Position numbers and translations under genes: made by a program. A stretch of DNA of 64,000 nt from Rapana venosa (lineage: Eukaryota; Mollusca; Gastropoda; Neogastropoda; Muricidae). The DNA is taken from contig CM054161.1 of the NCBI GenBank assembly GCA_028751875.1, forward strand, positions 47,863,877-47,927,876. Reading direction: 5' to 3'. The stretch's first letter is position 1; each line of letters opens with the position of its first letter. Shown piece after piece: positions 31,419 to 41,113 of the stretch. The notes under the pieces are model-generated. The model was not told the DNA's origin and did not search any database. It saw only the letters and a program-made list of their open reading frames with translations.

Positions 31419-31584
31419 TTGCTCAGTGGTCACAGCACTCGCTTTTCCCCCCAGCTAAGGTTAAACCAGCATTGAGCGTGGTTACCAAAAGTGGATGGGT
31501 GACCGTTTTCGCGCCTTGGCTTTAGTACAGTTCTCAAGATCACCCAGCTGTAAATGGGTACCTGCCCTCTTTTGGGTCAGGGAA

Positions 31585-31625
<41 letters not shown>

Positions 31626-31768
31626 TATTAATAAATGGAATTTATATAGGTTAAGCAGCGAGGGAGAGAAGATGGGCACCACCCTCAATATGCTGGCCCC
31701 TAGAGATGTGAGGTCTCTGACATCTCGCTCCCCTACGACCACATAGGCTGTGGGACACCTCTACTTTT
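31419..31768 (+). mobile_element. 5S-SINE interrupted by a tiny LINE tail
   Basis: GTTTGCTCAGTGGTCACAGC head, 5S-like part (AGTGGATGGGTGACCG) and first half of the body, then an insert (31588-31649), then the second half (TTAAGCAGCGAGGGAG to GGGACACCTCTAC). The family sequence GGGAAGGTAAAGCAGCGAGG is split after GGTAA and resumes at GGTTAAGC, consistent with a short target-site duplication. Confidence 0.85.
31588..31649 (-). mobile_element. Hyper-truncated CR1/L2-like LINE tail inside a SINE
   Basis: Plus strand: (AAT)n, GATATTAATAAATGGAATTT, ATATAG. On minus this is the last roughly 15-20 bp of the LINE 3' end (CTATATAAATTCCAT) plus ATT tail. It interrupts the 5S-SINE at 31419-31768. Confidence 0.7.
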
Positions 31769-31844
31769 TACCTTGACCTTTTTGAAAAAAAACACACTTT
31801 TTTTAAATGGCAGAAATAGGGTGGCAGTGGGATTGGGGGGGGGG

Positions 31845-32045
31845 GAGGGAGGAAGGCAGCAGAGGGAGGGTGGGATAGCCTTGTGGTTGTGCTTGTGATC
31901 TGACTACCCACGATCAATCCAAATGTGAGACACCCATTTTAGCAGATTTCACTGACTCCATTTCCCTCAAAGATCTTCCGATGAGACTAATATTAAACCA
32001 AAGCCCCTGTGCAAACAGACCAGAACGCTTACCATGCAAACTCGT
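31845..32045 (+). mobile_element. SINE-A-like degenerate copy
   Basis: GGGATAGCCTTGTGGTTGTG head, GATCTGACTACCCACGATCA in place of box B (weak), AGATCTTCCGATGAGACTAA, AAACCAAAGCCCCTGTGCAA core. The 3' half is missing where the TTC repeat begins. Confidence 0.7.
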
Positions 32046-32580
32046 TCTTCGTAATTTTTTCTTCTTCGTAGTTCTTTCTTCTTCGCAATTCTTTCTTCTT
32101 CGCAATTTGGTTCTTCTTCGCAATTCTTTCTTCTTTGCAATTCTTCTTCTTCGCAACTCTTTCTCTACCAATTCTTGTTCTTCGCAATTCTTGTTCTTCG
32201 TAATTTTTTCTTCTTCGCAATCTTCTTCTTCGCAATTCATTGTTCTTTACAATTCTGTTCTTCGTAATTTTTTCTTCTTCGCAATTCTTTCTTCTTCGCA
32301 ATTCTTCTTCTCTACCTCTTCGCAATTGTTATTTGCACTTCTTCTTTGCATTTGTTTTTGTTGTTGTTCTTTTTCTTCTTCTTCTTCTTCTTCTTTTTCT
32401 TCTCTCTTCTCTTCTTCTTTTCTTCTTCTTTCTTCTTCTTACTCTTCTTCTTCTTCTTGTTCTTCTCATCTCTTCTTCTTCTCTTTCTTCTTCTTCTTCT
32501 TCGCAATTCTTGTTCTTCTTCGCCATTCTTCTTTTTGACAATTTTTCTTCTTGCTGTTGTCGTTCTACTTCTTCTTTTTC
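32046..32580. repeat. TTCTTCGCAATTC tandem array passing into (TTC)n
   Basis: Units of TTCTTCTTCGCAATTCTTTC length about 13-20 bp, more regular in the first half, then plain TTC/TTCT. A related array lies at about 42185-42560. Confidence 0.9.
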
Positions 32581-33424
32581 AACAGGACAAAAAAAACAAA
32601 CAAACCCGAAGACCCCAACAGATGATAAATTAGCGTGTGGTTCAGATTCCGTTTTTAGAATTTTGACATCTACTCCATTTCTTGACATCTGCTTCTTGAA
32701 GGAAGAGACAGAACGGGGAGAGAGGGATGCAGAGGGAGGGATGGAAGGGAGAGGTGGTGGGGGACAGAAGTGGAGGTGAGGGTGAGGAGTTTTTCAGATC
32801 TGAAGTGTATCCACGTGGGGTTGTTGAAGGAGGAGGTGTGTGTGTATGTGGGGAGGGGGGGTAGAGTTATCAATTGAGTCAGGTTGTCATGGTGTGTACG
32901 TTTGTTTGTCCGTTGTGTTCGACGATAACCTTCAAAACAGCAGAGGAGGCAGCTGCTGTTTTGAAAATTGCGTAGAAATTTGATGATAGTGGATGTGCCT
33001 TGCCCATAATCCCCCTTCCCCCCAACTCTTTCGGCCAAGTGGGCATAAGGACAGTCAGTGTTGGAGATGTTCTCCAAAGGCCAACCAGCCCCCTAGGGCT
33101 GCAGCACATAAGGACTGTGGCAAGTCAAGCCTTCTAGTCAGAGAGTCATAGTCGATCACTAAAGACTAAGCTGTACAGTGGAATTCCATGAGTGGGAAAG
33201 CCACTGGTCATACAGCCTCTCACTTTGCTGTTGCTCACCAGCGTCAATGGTTTACGGGTTCAAGAAGTGGGTTTTTTTTTTAAATCAATAATTTTCCTTT
33301 TTTGTTTAAAAAAAGACATATCATGCTCACAAAGCCGAACTAATAAAATTCATAACCAAAACCAAAGCAACGAACACAAAACGTGTTTATATTTGTCCTA
33401 ACTTTTTGTTCAAATAGATAAACA
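32581..33424. other. Non-repetitive spacer
   Basis: Purine-rich stretch (32700-32780), GT-rich stretch (32838-32860), the rest unassigned. No frame with codon-like bias was noticed. Confidence 0.55.
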
Positions 33425-33480
33425 TAATAATAATAATAATAATAAACAAAATGATAATAATAACTGGAACTTATATAGAC
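33425..33480 (-). mobile_element. Short CR1/L2-like LINE tail
   Basis: (AAT)n then AACTGGAACTTATATAGACA, resembling the reverse complement of the LINE end (CTATATAAATTCCAT plus ATT tail), with about 20 bp of element only. 33481-33835 is spacer. Confidence 0.5.
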
Positions 33481-33835
33481 ATACAATGTTCAATGATCCA
33501 AATACTAACACATTTCAGAAACAAACTCAAAGACCACAACAAGGGTCAATAGTTGCCCTCACTTCTTGTTTCAAAATAGATTATATCAATGTTCAATGAT
33601 CCACACTTTTTTTTATAGCAAAATTAGCAAGAAATTTAATGTGTTTTTTAAGAACACAAACTGCTTTATCTTCACACAGTTGACATTGCACAAAGCTGTA
33701 AGATCTCACAGAAAGTCTTATCCTTCACACACTTCACATTTCATAATTCTACTATGAGCGAACAAAGAGAGTTGAATCCTTTACATGGTTTGCATAAAAC
33801 CTTTTTAAAAGTTTTTTTCCCATCATCATCGCCAT

Positions 33836-33950
33836 TTTCATCATCACACACCACCACCACCACCACACCATCACCACCACCACCACCACCACCACCACCA
33901 CCACCACCACCCACCACCACCATTCCCCACCATCCATCATCATCATCCAC

Positions 33951-33988
<38 letters not shown>

Positions 33989-34075
33989 CATCATCATCAT
34001 CATCATCATCAATCATCATCAATCATCATCACCATTACCATCATCATCATCATCACCACCATCATCGTATTCTAA
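33836..34075. repeat. (CAC)n and (CAT)n trinucleotide array
   Basis: CACCAC run (33846-33925) followed by CATCATCAT/ATCACC units to 34068. Confidence 0.96.
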
Positions 34076-34117
34076 TATCACTTTGGGCGAAGATATGTTA
34101 CTTTAAAGAAAGAACAC

Positions 34118-34204
34118 ACATGCACACACGCACGCACGCACACGCGAAACACACACACAACACATACACACACACACACACGCGCGCGCGCGCGCGCGCG
34201 CGCG
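34118..34204. repeat. (CA)n and (CG)n microsatellite
   Basis: ACACACAC run ending in an uninterrupted CG run (about 34181-34204), a strong Z-DNA-prone sequence. 34205-34421 is spacer with no gene. Confidence 0.95.
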
Positions 34205-34421
34205 GGAAGCGTGATTAAACCCCAGGTGCTGAAGGCATGGTGTGTATGTACTGGCAGTTATTGTTGTAAACGATCAGTCTTAAGCTTGTTGTTTCCTCTT
34301 ATGTTATCATAAAAACACTTCAACGTACGACAGAAACACGAATGTTTTCTTTTCTAGAACTGCAGGCTTAGTGTCTGTGTTTTTGTTTTCCCCCGCCTTT
34401 CTGGTTCATTCAGTATATAAT

Positions 34422-34431
34422 AATAATAACA

Positions 34432-34494
<63 letters not shown>

Positions 34495-34510
34495 AAAGAA
34501 GAAGAAGAAG
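34422..34510. repeat. (ATA)n, (ACT)n, (AAG)n tail of LINE
   Basis: Trinucleotide run immediately preceding the LINE 3' end on plus, equivalent to the tail of the element on minus. Confidence 0.9.
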
Positions 34511-34669
34511 AATGGAATTGATATAGCGCTATATCTTGCAGAGACAAATCAAAGCACCTGCACTCAACTCATTCTTACACAGTCATACAACCAGAGACAA
34601 TTAATAGTTCCATCAAGTCCAAATGTGCACGCACGCACGCACGCGCACACACACATACGCACGCACCAC

Positions 34670-34700
<31 letters not shown>

Positions 34701-34945
34701 GGTCACACACCCTGGCAGGCCGATAGAATCTCGGCTTTTGAAGGTAGGGAAAAGCTATGAGATGAAGCAGAAGAGGAAAATCTTAGGTTTGAAATTAATA
34801 TCCTTGAGACTAGATTTAAAAGTTTCATAAGAAGGCTTTTGGCGGAGAGAGAGAGGGAGGTCATTCCAGATCGATGGACCAGAAATAGAGAAAGAGCCAC
34901 GCTGATGGTGGATTGGTTGAATCTAGGTATTCGTAAGGACAAGGT
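34511..34945 (-). mobile_element. CR1/L2-like LINE, short 3' copy
   Basis: Minus strand: C-terminal ORF remnant, TG/CA microsatellite (34625-34700), 3' UTR, and the end GCAAGATATAGCGCTATATC-AATTCCATT with trinucleotide tail. Same order as the longer copy at 12835-15003. Confidence 0.82.
34703..34945 (-). pseudogene. CR1/L2-like ORF2 C-terminal remnant
   Basis: Minus frames read LRIPRFNQSTISVALSLF and, after a frameshift, WNDLPLSLRQKPSYETFKSS, matching RTPRFKQTTVGRCSFSVSG and WNDLPLSLRQKPSLDTFKSS of the 13-kb copy. About 80 residues only. Confidence 0.8.
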
Positions 34946-35780
34946 TTCTCATCAAAGTATATCATCACTTCTCACCCTCTCTTCCCACCCACTCCGCCCC
35001 ACCCTTCCCTTCCCCCCTCCCTCCACCCACACCAATTGCTTCCTCTCTGACTACTAAAAATCTTTCTTTAGAACACACAAGGTTCAGATGTCCTTATTTG
35101 GATTGATCTTCAACTGTCACAATCTGAAAAGTATTTGGGTTTTTTTGGTAACTGCTAAGGACATCCTTTTTCTATCAACGCACACGAAAGACACGAACCA
35201 AATGAATGACAAGAACAAGATATTACATCAAAATAAAACTCAGTCGAGATTGTAAAACGTCGAACGAATTCTTTGTAAACGTTTTTCGGGAGGAAATAAT
35301 TGGTGTTAATTTTTGCCCAATTAGCGCGCCCACAAAGATAACAGGAATGTTCAGATCTGGAAGTGTTGGTCTTGCGATTTTGCAGTCTGCTGCATTGACA
35401 GCTCACCTGGTGAAGGGAAGGAGAAGGTCAGGTTACTCAGGAAGTTTCCAGAGCTCAGGAAGATGGTTTTCATCTCGTTGAACCGGTCCATTTTACGAAA
35501 TAGCCAATTTACGACACCGCAGCGGATGTTTTTGTCATAAACAGATTACCTACCTGAGCGAAGTTGTGCTAAAAACTTCCTCTGTTTTCTTTGTGTGTGG
35601 ACAGTTATGCTTATTTTCGTTTTGGAGTTGCAGTGGGTGGTGGTGGTGGTGGGTGGTGGTTTTGAGGGTTGTTTTGTTTGTTGATTTGTTTGTTTTGTTT
35701 TCTGGCTTGTAAGTAATCTGCATTCGTATTTCGTTTATAAATAGTACTATGCCTATTTATTTATTCATTTATTCTTTTAT
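34946..35780. other. Non-repetitive spacer around the candidate exon
   Basis: C-rich stretch (34980-35030), ordinary sequence, and a GGTGGT/TTTGTTTG stretch (35635-35700) similar to the 3' UTR of LINE-A. No other feature recognised. Confidence 0.5.
35407..35491 (-). CDS. Candidate first coding exon of an unknown gene
   Basis: On the minus strand, ATG at 35491-35489 has a good context (A at -3, G at +4). It opens a 28-codon frame starting MDRFNEMKTIFLSSGNFLSN and ending ...SFPSP plus one base. It is followed exactly by a consensus splice donor, CAG|GTGAGC (intron starts at 35406). Third codon positions are mostly C or G, unlike the AT-rich surroundings. An in-frame TAA lies upstream at about 35546-35548. 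If not spliced, the frame ends after about 43 codons. I do not recognise the protein, and no acceptor or second exon was found in the repeat-rich sequence to the left. It could be chance. Confidence 0.3.
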
Positions 35781-35832
35781 CCGTCTGGTATCACTTAAAG
35801 TGGAAAAACGTTAAAATTGAAGACTTAGTTAC
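35781..35832 (+). mobile_element. Solo LINE-A 3' end
   Basis: GTCTGGTATCACTTAAAGTG, GAAAAACGTTAAAATTGAAG matches GTCTGATATCACTATTTAGT and GAAGGACGTTAAACTGAAG at 7693-7731. The hairpin arms CACTT/AAGTG changed together, which would preserve pairing. The GTTT-rich sequence from 35640 may be its 3' UTR. Confidence 0.65.
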
Positions 35833-36003
35833 TTATTCTTTTATTTCGAGAATAATGGAAAAAGCACCCATGTCCCTTTTTTTACATCCAATCCCCGTGT
35901 GTAAGCATTTTTGTTAATTTTTTCATCCGTTTCCAACAGCACACAATGGCCTACTCTTCCAAAAACCGTAACAGGCTTTTACGTGTGCACAAGATGCTCT
36001 GCG
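35833..36003 (-). mobile_element. SINE-A, 3' fragment
   Basis: Plus strand: TTCTTTTATTTCGAGAATAA (tail), AACAGCACACAATGGCCTAC, GTAACAGGCTTTTACGTGTG, GATGCTCTGCGTGC. It stops abruptly where a 5S-SINE begins. Confidence 0.82.
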
Positions 36004-36212
36004 TGCTTGAGGGTGGCGCCCATCTCCTATCCCTCGCTGCTTTACCTTCCCTGACCCTAAAGAGGCAGGTACTCATTTACAGCTGGGTGAACTGGGGGAC
36101 TGTACTGAAACCAAGGCTCACAAACGGTCACCCCTCCAAGTGGCAACCACGCTTGATGCTGCTTAACCTTAGCTGGGGGAAAGTGAGTGCTCTGATCACT
36201 GAACTAGACATA
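36004..36212 (-). mobile_element. 5S-SINE, 3'-truncated
   Basis: Plus strand: GAGGGTGGCGCCCATCTCCT, CAGCTGGGTGAACTGGGGGA, AAACGGTCACCCCTCCAAGT, GCTCTGATCACTGAACTAGA. The 3' part beyond the CTCAATATG block is missing at the junction with SINE-A. Confidence 0.83.
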
Positions 36213-36305
36213 GGTTGCATGAAACAAGCTTATGACAAATAGTTATGTGCCATGAAGTCAAAGAGAAGAAAGAAATTGTGCAAGGTAAACAGAAAACCAA
36301 ACTTT

Positions 36306-36845
36306 AACACACCCACACACACACCATCCCCCACCCCCATCCCCACACACACCAACATCCCCACTCACACACACACACCAAAATCTCCCCTCACACACGA
36401 ACACACCACACACACACACCACACATCACCTATCCAAATCCCCACACACACACAAACCAACCATACCTTCTCCCCCCAACACAACAACTCCCCAACACAC
36501 TCAAACACCCATATACTCCCCCCCCCCCCACACACACAACCACACACTCATACCCCCACATGCACACACAAACAAACACCCATACCACCACATACACACA
36601 CACACAAACACCCTTACCCCCCTCCCCCACCACACACAAAACACACACCCATTTCCCCACATACACACACAAACATACACCCATGACCCCTCCTCCCCTC
36701 CACACACACACACAAACATACCTCCCACACACACAGCACACACACACTCACACACAAAACACACCCATACACCCCCCCCCCTGCCCCTACACACACACAT
36801 ACCCCTCACTCCCACCCTCCACCACCCCACCCCCACACCCTCCCC
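36306..36845. repeat. Degenerate (CA)n / (CCCA)n array
   Basis: More than 500 bp of CACACA with CCC interruptions; Thr-His frames are artefacts. Confidence 0.96.
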
Positions 36846-37890
36846 CCAAACTGGAACCTGCCCAAATTATTGAAGAGAACAGGACAAAACCCTGGACCGG
36901 CAACACACGACCAGGCCACAAGTCAATTACACTCCATCGTGTTTTGCCCCTTACTCAGCAGGGCATGCAAGTGCTCATTAGCAGCCAAGGAAAATTCCTC
37001 CTCCTCCCCACTCTAACACCCCCCTTCCCCTCCCCCTTTCTTTCTGACCACAGCCCTGTGTTAAACAGGCAGCTCAGAGAATTAGTCGACTTACTTTACT
37101 TAGCTGGACATCTGGAAAATCCTTGAGAGTGAAAGTCGTTTATGATTATACATAACATCCCAGTCCTCTACCTCTTCCTACTCTCACCTCCATCCTGTAT
37201 GCACATACACATGCACACAGACAGACAGACAGACACATGCACACACGCACATACACGCACACACAAACACACACGCCTGCGTGTGTATATGCATGCACAG
37301 TCACATACACACACATACACACACACACTCACACCCATACTCCCCTCACAAACACACACACCAAAACAAAAACACACACACTATATCCCTCCACCCACAC
37401 CCCCCCCCACAAAACACACACACACACACTCTAACATCTCCTCACACACACACAAACACACCCAACTCCCTGCCCCTACACACACACATACCCCTCACTC
37501 CCACCCCCACCACCCCAACCACTCACCACACCACCAAACTGGAACCTGCCCAAATTATTGAAGAGAACAGGACAAAACCCTGGAGCAGCACCACACGACC
37601 AGGCCACAAGTCAATTACAATCCATCGTGTTTTGCCCCTTCCTTCAGCAGGGCATGCACGTGCTCATTAGCAGCCAAGGAAAATTCCTCCTCCTCCCCAC
37701 TCTAACACCCCCCTTCCCCTCCCCCTTTCTTTCTGACCACAGCCCTGTGTTAAACAGGCAGCTCAGAGAATGAGTTGCCTTACTTTACTTAGCTGGTCAT
37801 CTGAAAAAATCCTTGAGCGTGGAAGTTGTTTATGATTATACACAACATTCCTTTCCTCTACCTCTCCCTACCCCCATCCCCACCCTCCTG
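36780..37890. repeat. Direct duplication, about 420-bp copies spaced about 688 bp
   Basis: About 36780-37200 recurs at about 37468-37890 with few differences, e.g. AAACTGGAACCTGCCCAAAT at 36848 and 37536. CA-rich sequence (37200-37467) lies between. It contains no convincing frame. Confidence 0.9.
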
Positions 37891-37894
37891 TAAA

Positions 37895-38035
37895 CAGGTA
37901 CGCACGCACGCACACATATACACGCTTGCATGCATGCACACACACACATGTTTGCATGCACACACACATGTTTGCATGCACACACACATGCAAATACACG
38001 CACGCGTGCGCACACACACACACATTCAAATACTT
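37895..38035. repeat. (CA)n with CATGTTTGCATG units
   Basis: Alternating CA and TGCATGCACACACACATG-like units (37925-37990), CA to 38030. Confidence 0.85.
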
Positions 38036-38316
38036 TATCATCTCAAACAAAGACCCAGCAGCAGTACGGGTTTCCTCTGGCTGGTGGCCCAACGGCAGCC
38101 TGACATTGATAGGCTGGCTCCCTGTGGACGTCTGACCCTGAAGATGCAACATACTGGGTATGGCTGGGGTGTGGAGGTGAGATTGAAATGAGCCAGGAGG
38201 GAACAGTAGGACAGGAATATGAACAGGAGAAGGAGGCATCCACAATAACAAAATGAAAACAAAGAAAGCTAATAACAAAAAAAAACCTGAAATGCCTTCA
38301 TCTTTACACTAAAATG
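38036..38316. other. Spacer, weakly coding-like
   Basis: Bases 38032-38140 read FKYFIISNKDPAAVRVSSGW on plus but stop soon after, and a donor-like GAG|GTGAG follows at 38175-38182 in a different frame. Too weak to call an exon. Confidence 0.3.
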
Positions 38317-38577
38317 TAAAGGTAAAGGTGTTGCCATAACCAATGTGGTTGTTCAGAGACCTCACTTCTCTAGGAGGCCAGCATATTGAGGGTGGCGTCC
38401 ATCTCCTCTCCCCTCGCTGCTTTACCTTCCCTGACCCTACAGAGGGCAGGTACCCATTTGCAGCTGGGTGAACTGGGATACTGTACTGAAGCTAAAGTGC
38501 GCAAACCACGCTCGATGCTGCTTAATCTTACCTTGGGGGAAGCGAGTGCTCTGATCACTGAGCTATCCCGTCCCCAG
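38317..38577 (-). mobile_element. 5S-SINE, with 5S-like part deleted
   Basis: Plus strand: GTAAAGGTGTTGCCATAACC through CAGCTGGGTGAACTGGGATA, then GTGCGCAAACCACGCTCGAT, where the GGTCACCCATCC 5S box found in other copies is missing, then GAGCTATCCCGTCCCC. Possible TTTACAC flanks at 38304-38310 and 38577-38583. Confidence 0.82.
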
Positions 38578-38599
38578 TTTACACCGCCTACATCATTAT

Positions 38600-38990
38600 T
38601 TTCTTCCACGATATTTCTTTTAGGGAGGGGGCAACACCTACTACTCTCCATTCAAAAGAACGACTACGACCATCTCAGAAAACAAGAACAGGTCATCATT
38701 CTAAGACTCGGTTCTGGGCAGAACAGGCTAGACCACCAAATGTCCATTAAGTTAAAACTAGTTCCTTCTCCCGTGTGGTAAGGAAAACCAGACTGGCGAA
38801 CACATCCTTCAGAGGTGCACGCTATTCAACGACCTGAGGAAGAAGATTGTGTGGCTGACAGAGATAACCCTGCAAACCAAACTGTACAGCCCACAAGAGG
38901 AGCTGAAAAAGACATGCACTTATTTTCCCAGACATATCTGCCCGCGTAAATGGGGAACGAGGAAAGAAGAGAAGAAGAATCTAGGAAAAC
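38600..38990 (+). pseudogene. LINE ORF2 C-terminal fragment (I/Jockey-like)
   Basis: HLRKQEQVIILRLGSGQNRL is the R-L-x-x-G-H-N-R-L region seen near the C-terminus of RNase-H-bearing LINEs. After a frameshift near 38775 the frame reads CGKENQTGEHILQRCTLFND, a Cys/His/Cys motif. The fragment is 5'-truncated, directly follows the 5S-SINE, and is from a family different from LINE-A. Confidence 0.7.
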
Positions 38991-39479
38991 AACAAGAAAG
39001 ACAGAGTACAACATAGGAAAACAAAACAAAACTAAACTGTTGGGAAAGTTTGACAGCAAAATAATCTTCAACCACCATCCCCCCACCTCTCCCCACGCAG
39101 CTATTAAGAGTTTTGACTCTTAACTTCTTACCCTCACACTCAAGTAAGAGAGGGTGAAGGAGGTGGAAGGGGAGACAATGAAATCATGACTGGTGGCTAC
39201 CCCTTTTCTTTGTTTAAAACCATACACCCCAAATAAGGCACTTGCTCTTTCTCCCAAAAAGATTTTTTTTGTTCAAACAATGCCCCCAGAAGCTTTAAAC
39301 AGTTCTTCCTTCACTTCAACAGTGCAAAGTTGGCTGAAGTTTGACAACAAAATATTCTCTTCCGTGTCGTAACGAATTTACTTTGGACATTAACTTTTAA
39401 AAGCGTGAACTGTCCACTTTTCAAACGTAGCCAATTTCTTGTGAAGTACAATGGTGCTGTACAACTGGCTCAGTCCTAT
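38991..39479. other. Spacer
   Basis: Two GTTTGACAGCAAAATA-like pieces (39050, 39335) hint at a short repeat. No gene seen. Confidence 0.5.
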
Positions 39480-39545
39480 GATAGATAGATAGAGAGATAT
39501 ATAGATAGAGATAGATAGATAGATAGATGATAGATAGATAGAGAA
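39480..39545. repeat. (GATA)n
   Basis: GATAGATA with GAGATATA interruptions. Confidence 0.93.
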
Positions 39546-39664
39546 TCTTGGCAGAGGCGTAGTTTTAGGAAAGATTCTGGTGCACAACGGGTACTAGGTT
39601 CGGTGAAAAGTACAGAACAATAAAACACCTGAATGAAATTCAACATGAGAAGTATTTGGGTGTA

Positions 39665-40377
39665 TGATGTGTGTGTGAGTGTGTGTGTGTTTGTGGGGGA
39701 TTGTGTGTGTGTGTGTGTTGTGTGTGGGGTGTGTGTGTGTTTGTGTGGTGCGGGGCGCGAGCGAGTGTTTGTCTGTATGTGTGTGTGTGTGTGTGTGCGT
39801 TGTGAGATCTTATACTGTAGGGCTCAACGTCAGAGTACTAGACCTTCAGGGTCAATGCAAGTTTCAGATTAGTTTAAGATTTGAACTATCAATCTTTTCT
39901 TGTTAGTCACATTCAACTTCTGGAGATATACATCGCTCAGATATTAATCTGATTTATATTTTTTTCCTGCCATCATAGACATGTTAACCTTAGTACATAC
40001 AGATGTTTGATGCTCTGGTCTCCCCCACCCATACACACATTATATTCTCCACGTTCATTCTCAAAGTGTACTAGAAGGATTCTGCTTCTGTGTGTGGTGT
40101 GGTGTGGTGTGTGTGAGTGTGTGTGGGGTGTGTGTGTGTGTGTGTACAAGTGCGCGCGCGCGTGTGTGTGTGTGTGTGTGTGTGTGAGAAAAGAGAAAGA
40201 GTGAGTGTGAATGTGTGTGTGGTGTGTGTATCTGTGTGTGTTTGCAAATGTATTAAGGGATCCTTCTCTGTTGTTGTGTGTGTTGTTGTGTGTATGTGTG
40301 TGTGAAAATGTACTAAAGAATTCTGCCCTTTTTATGTGTGCTTGTGTGTGGTGTGTGAGTGTAAAGAGAGAAAAAGA

Positions 40378-40408
<31 letters not shown>

Positions 40409-40440
40409 AGAAGAGAGAGAGAAGAGAGAACATGTATTAA
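39665..40440. repeat. GT-rich and GA-rich microsatellites
   Basis: GT/GTTT runs (39670-39800, 40090-40345) with two TGTATTAAGGGATCC-type spacers, and a GA run (40375-40430). Units GTGTACTAGAAGGATTCTGC, ATGTATTAAGGGATCCTTC, ATGTACTAAAGAATTCTGCC recur at about 40065, 40250, 40308 and 40432, so a larger repeat of roughly 55-190 bp may be present. Confidence 0.85.
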
Positions 40441-40613
40441 GGGATCTGCCTTATATGTATGTATGTCGTGCGTGCGCGTTAGCCGTGCGTGCATTTTGTG
40501 TGCGTGAAGCAAAAAAATTTGGGGGAAATATGATGTCTGCTTTAAATTACAGACACCAAAAAAACTTCACCCAAAGTACCACGCATTAAAAAAAGAAAAG
40601 AAAGAAAAACAAA

Positions 40614-41113
40614 NNNNNNNNNNNNNNNNNNNNNNNNNNNNNNNNNNNNNNNNNNNNNNNNNNNNNNNNNNNNNNNNNNNNNNNNNNNNNNNNNNNNNNN
40701 NNNNNNNNNNNNNNNNNNNNNNNNNNNNNNNNNNNNNNNNNNNNNNNNNNNNNNNNNNNNNNNNNNNNNNNNNNNNNNNNNNNNNNNNNNNNNNNNNNNN
40801 NNNNNNNNNNNNNNNNNNNNNNNNNNNNNNNNNNNNNNNNNNNNNNNNNNNNNNNNNNNNNNNNNNNNNNNNNNNNNNNNNNNNNNNNNNNNNNNNNNNN
40901 NNNNNNNNNNNNNNNNNNNNNNNNNNNNNNNNNNNNNNNNNNNNNNNNNNNNNNNNNNNNNNNNNNNNNNNNNNNNNNNNNNNNNNNNNNNNNNNNNNNN
41001 NNNNNNNNNNNNNNNNNNNNNNNNNNNNNNNNNNNNNNNNNNNNNNNNNNNNNNNNNNNNNNNNNNNNNNNNNNNNNNNNNNNNNNNNNNNNNNNNNNNN
41101 NNNNNNNNNNNNN
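40614..41113. other. Assembly gap, exactly 500 N
   Basis: Second scaffolding placeholder of the same length as the first. Confidence 0.99.

Noticed and set aside
34703..34942. Independent 79-residue gene on minus strand
   Set aside because: Matches the C-terminus of the CR1/L2-like LINE after a frameshift.
38036..38190. Coding exon beginning FKYFIISNKDPAAV
   Set aside because: Stops within about 37 codons, and the donor-like GTGAG is in another frame. No acceptor or homologue recognised.
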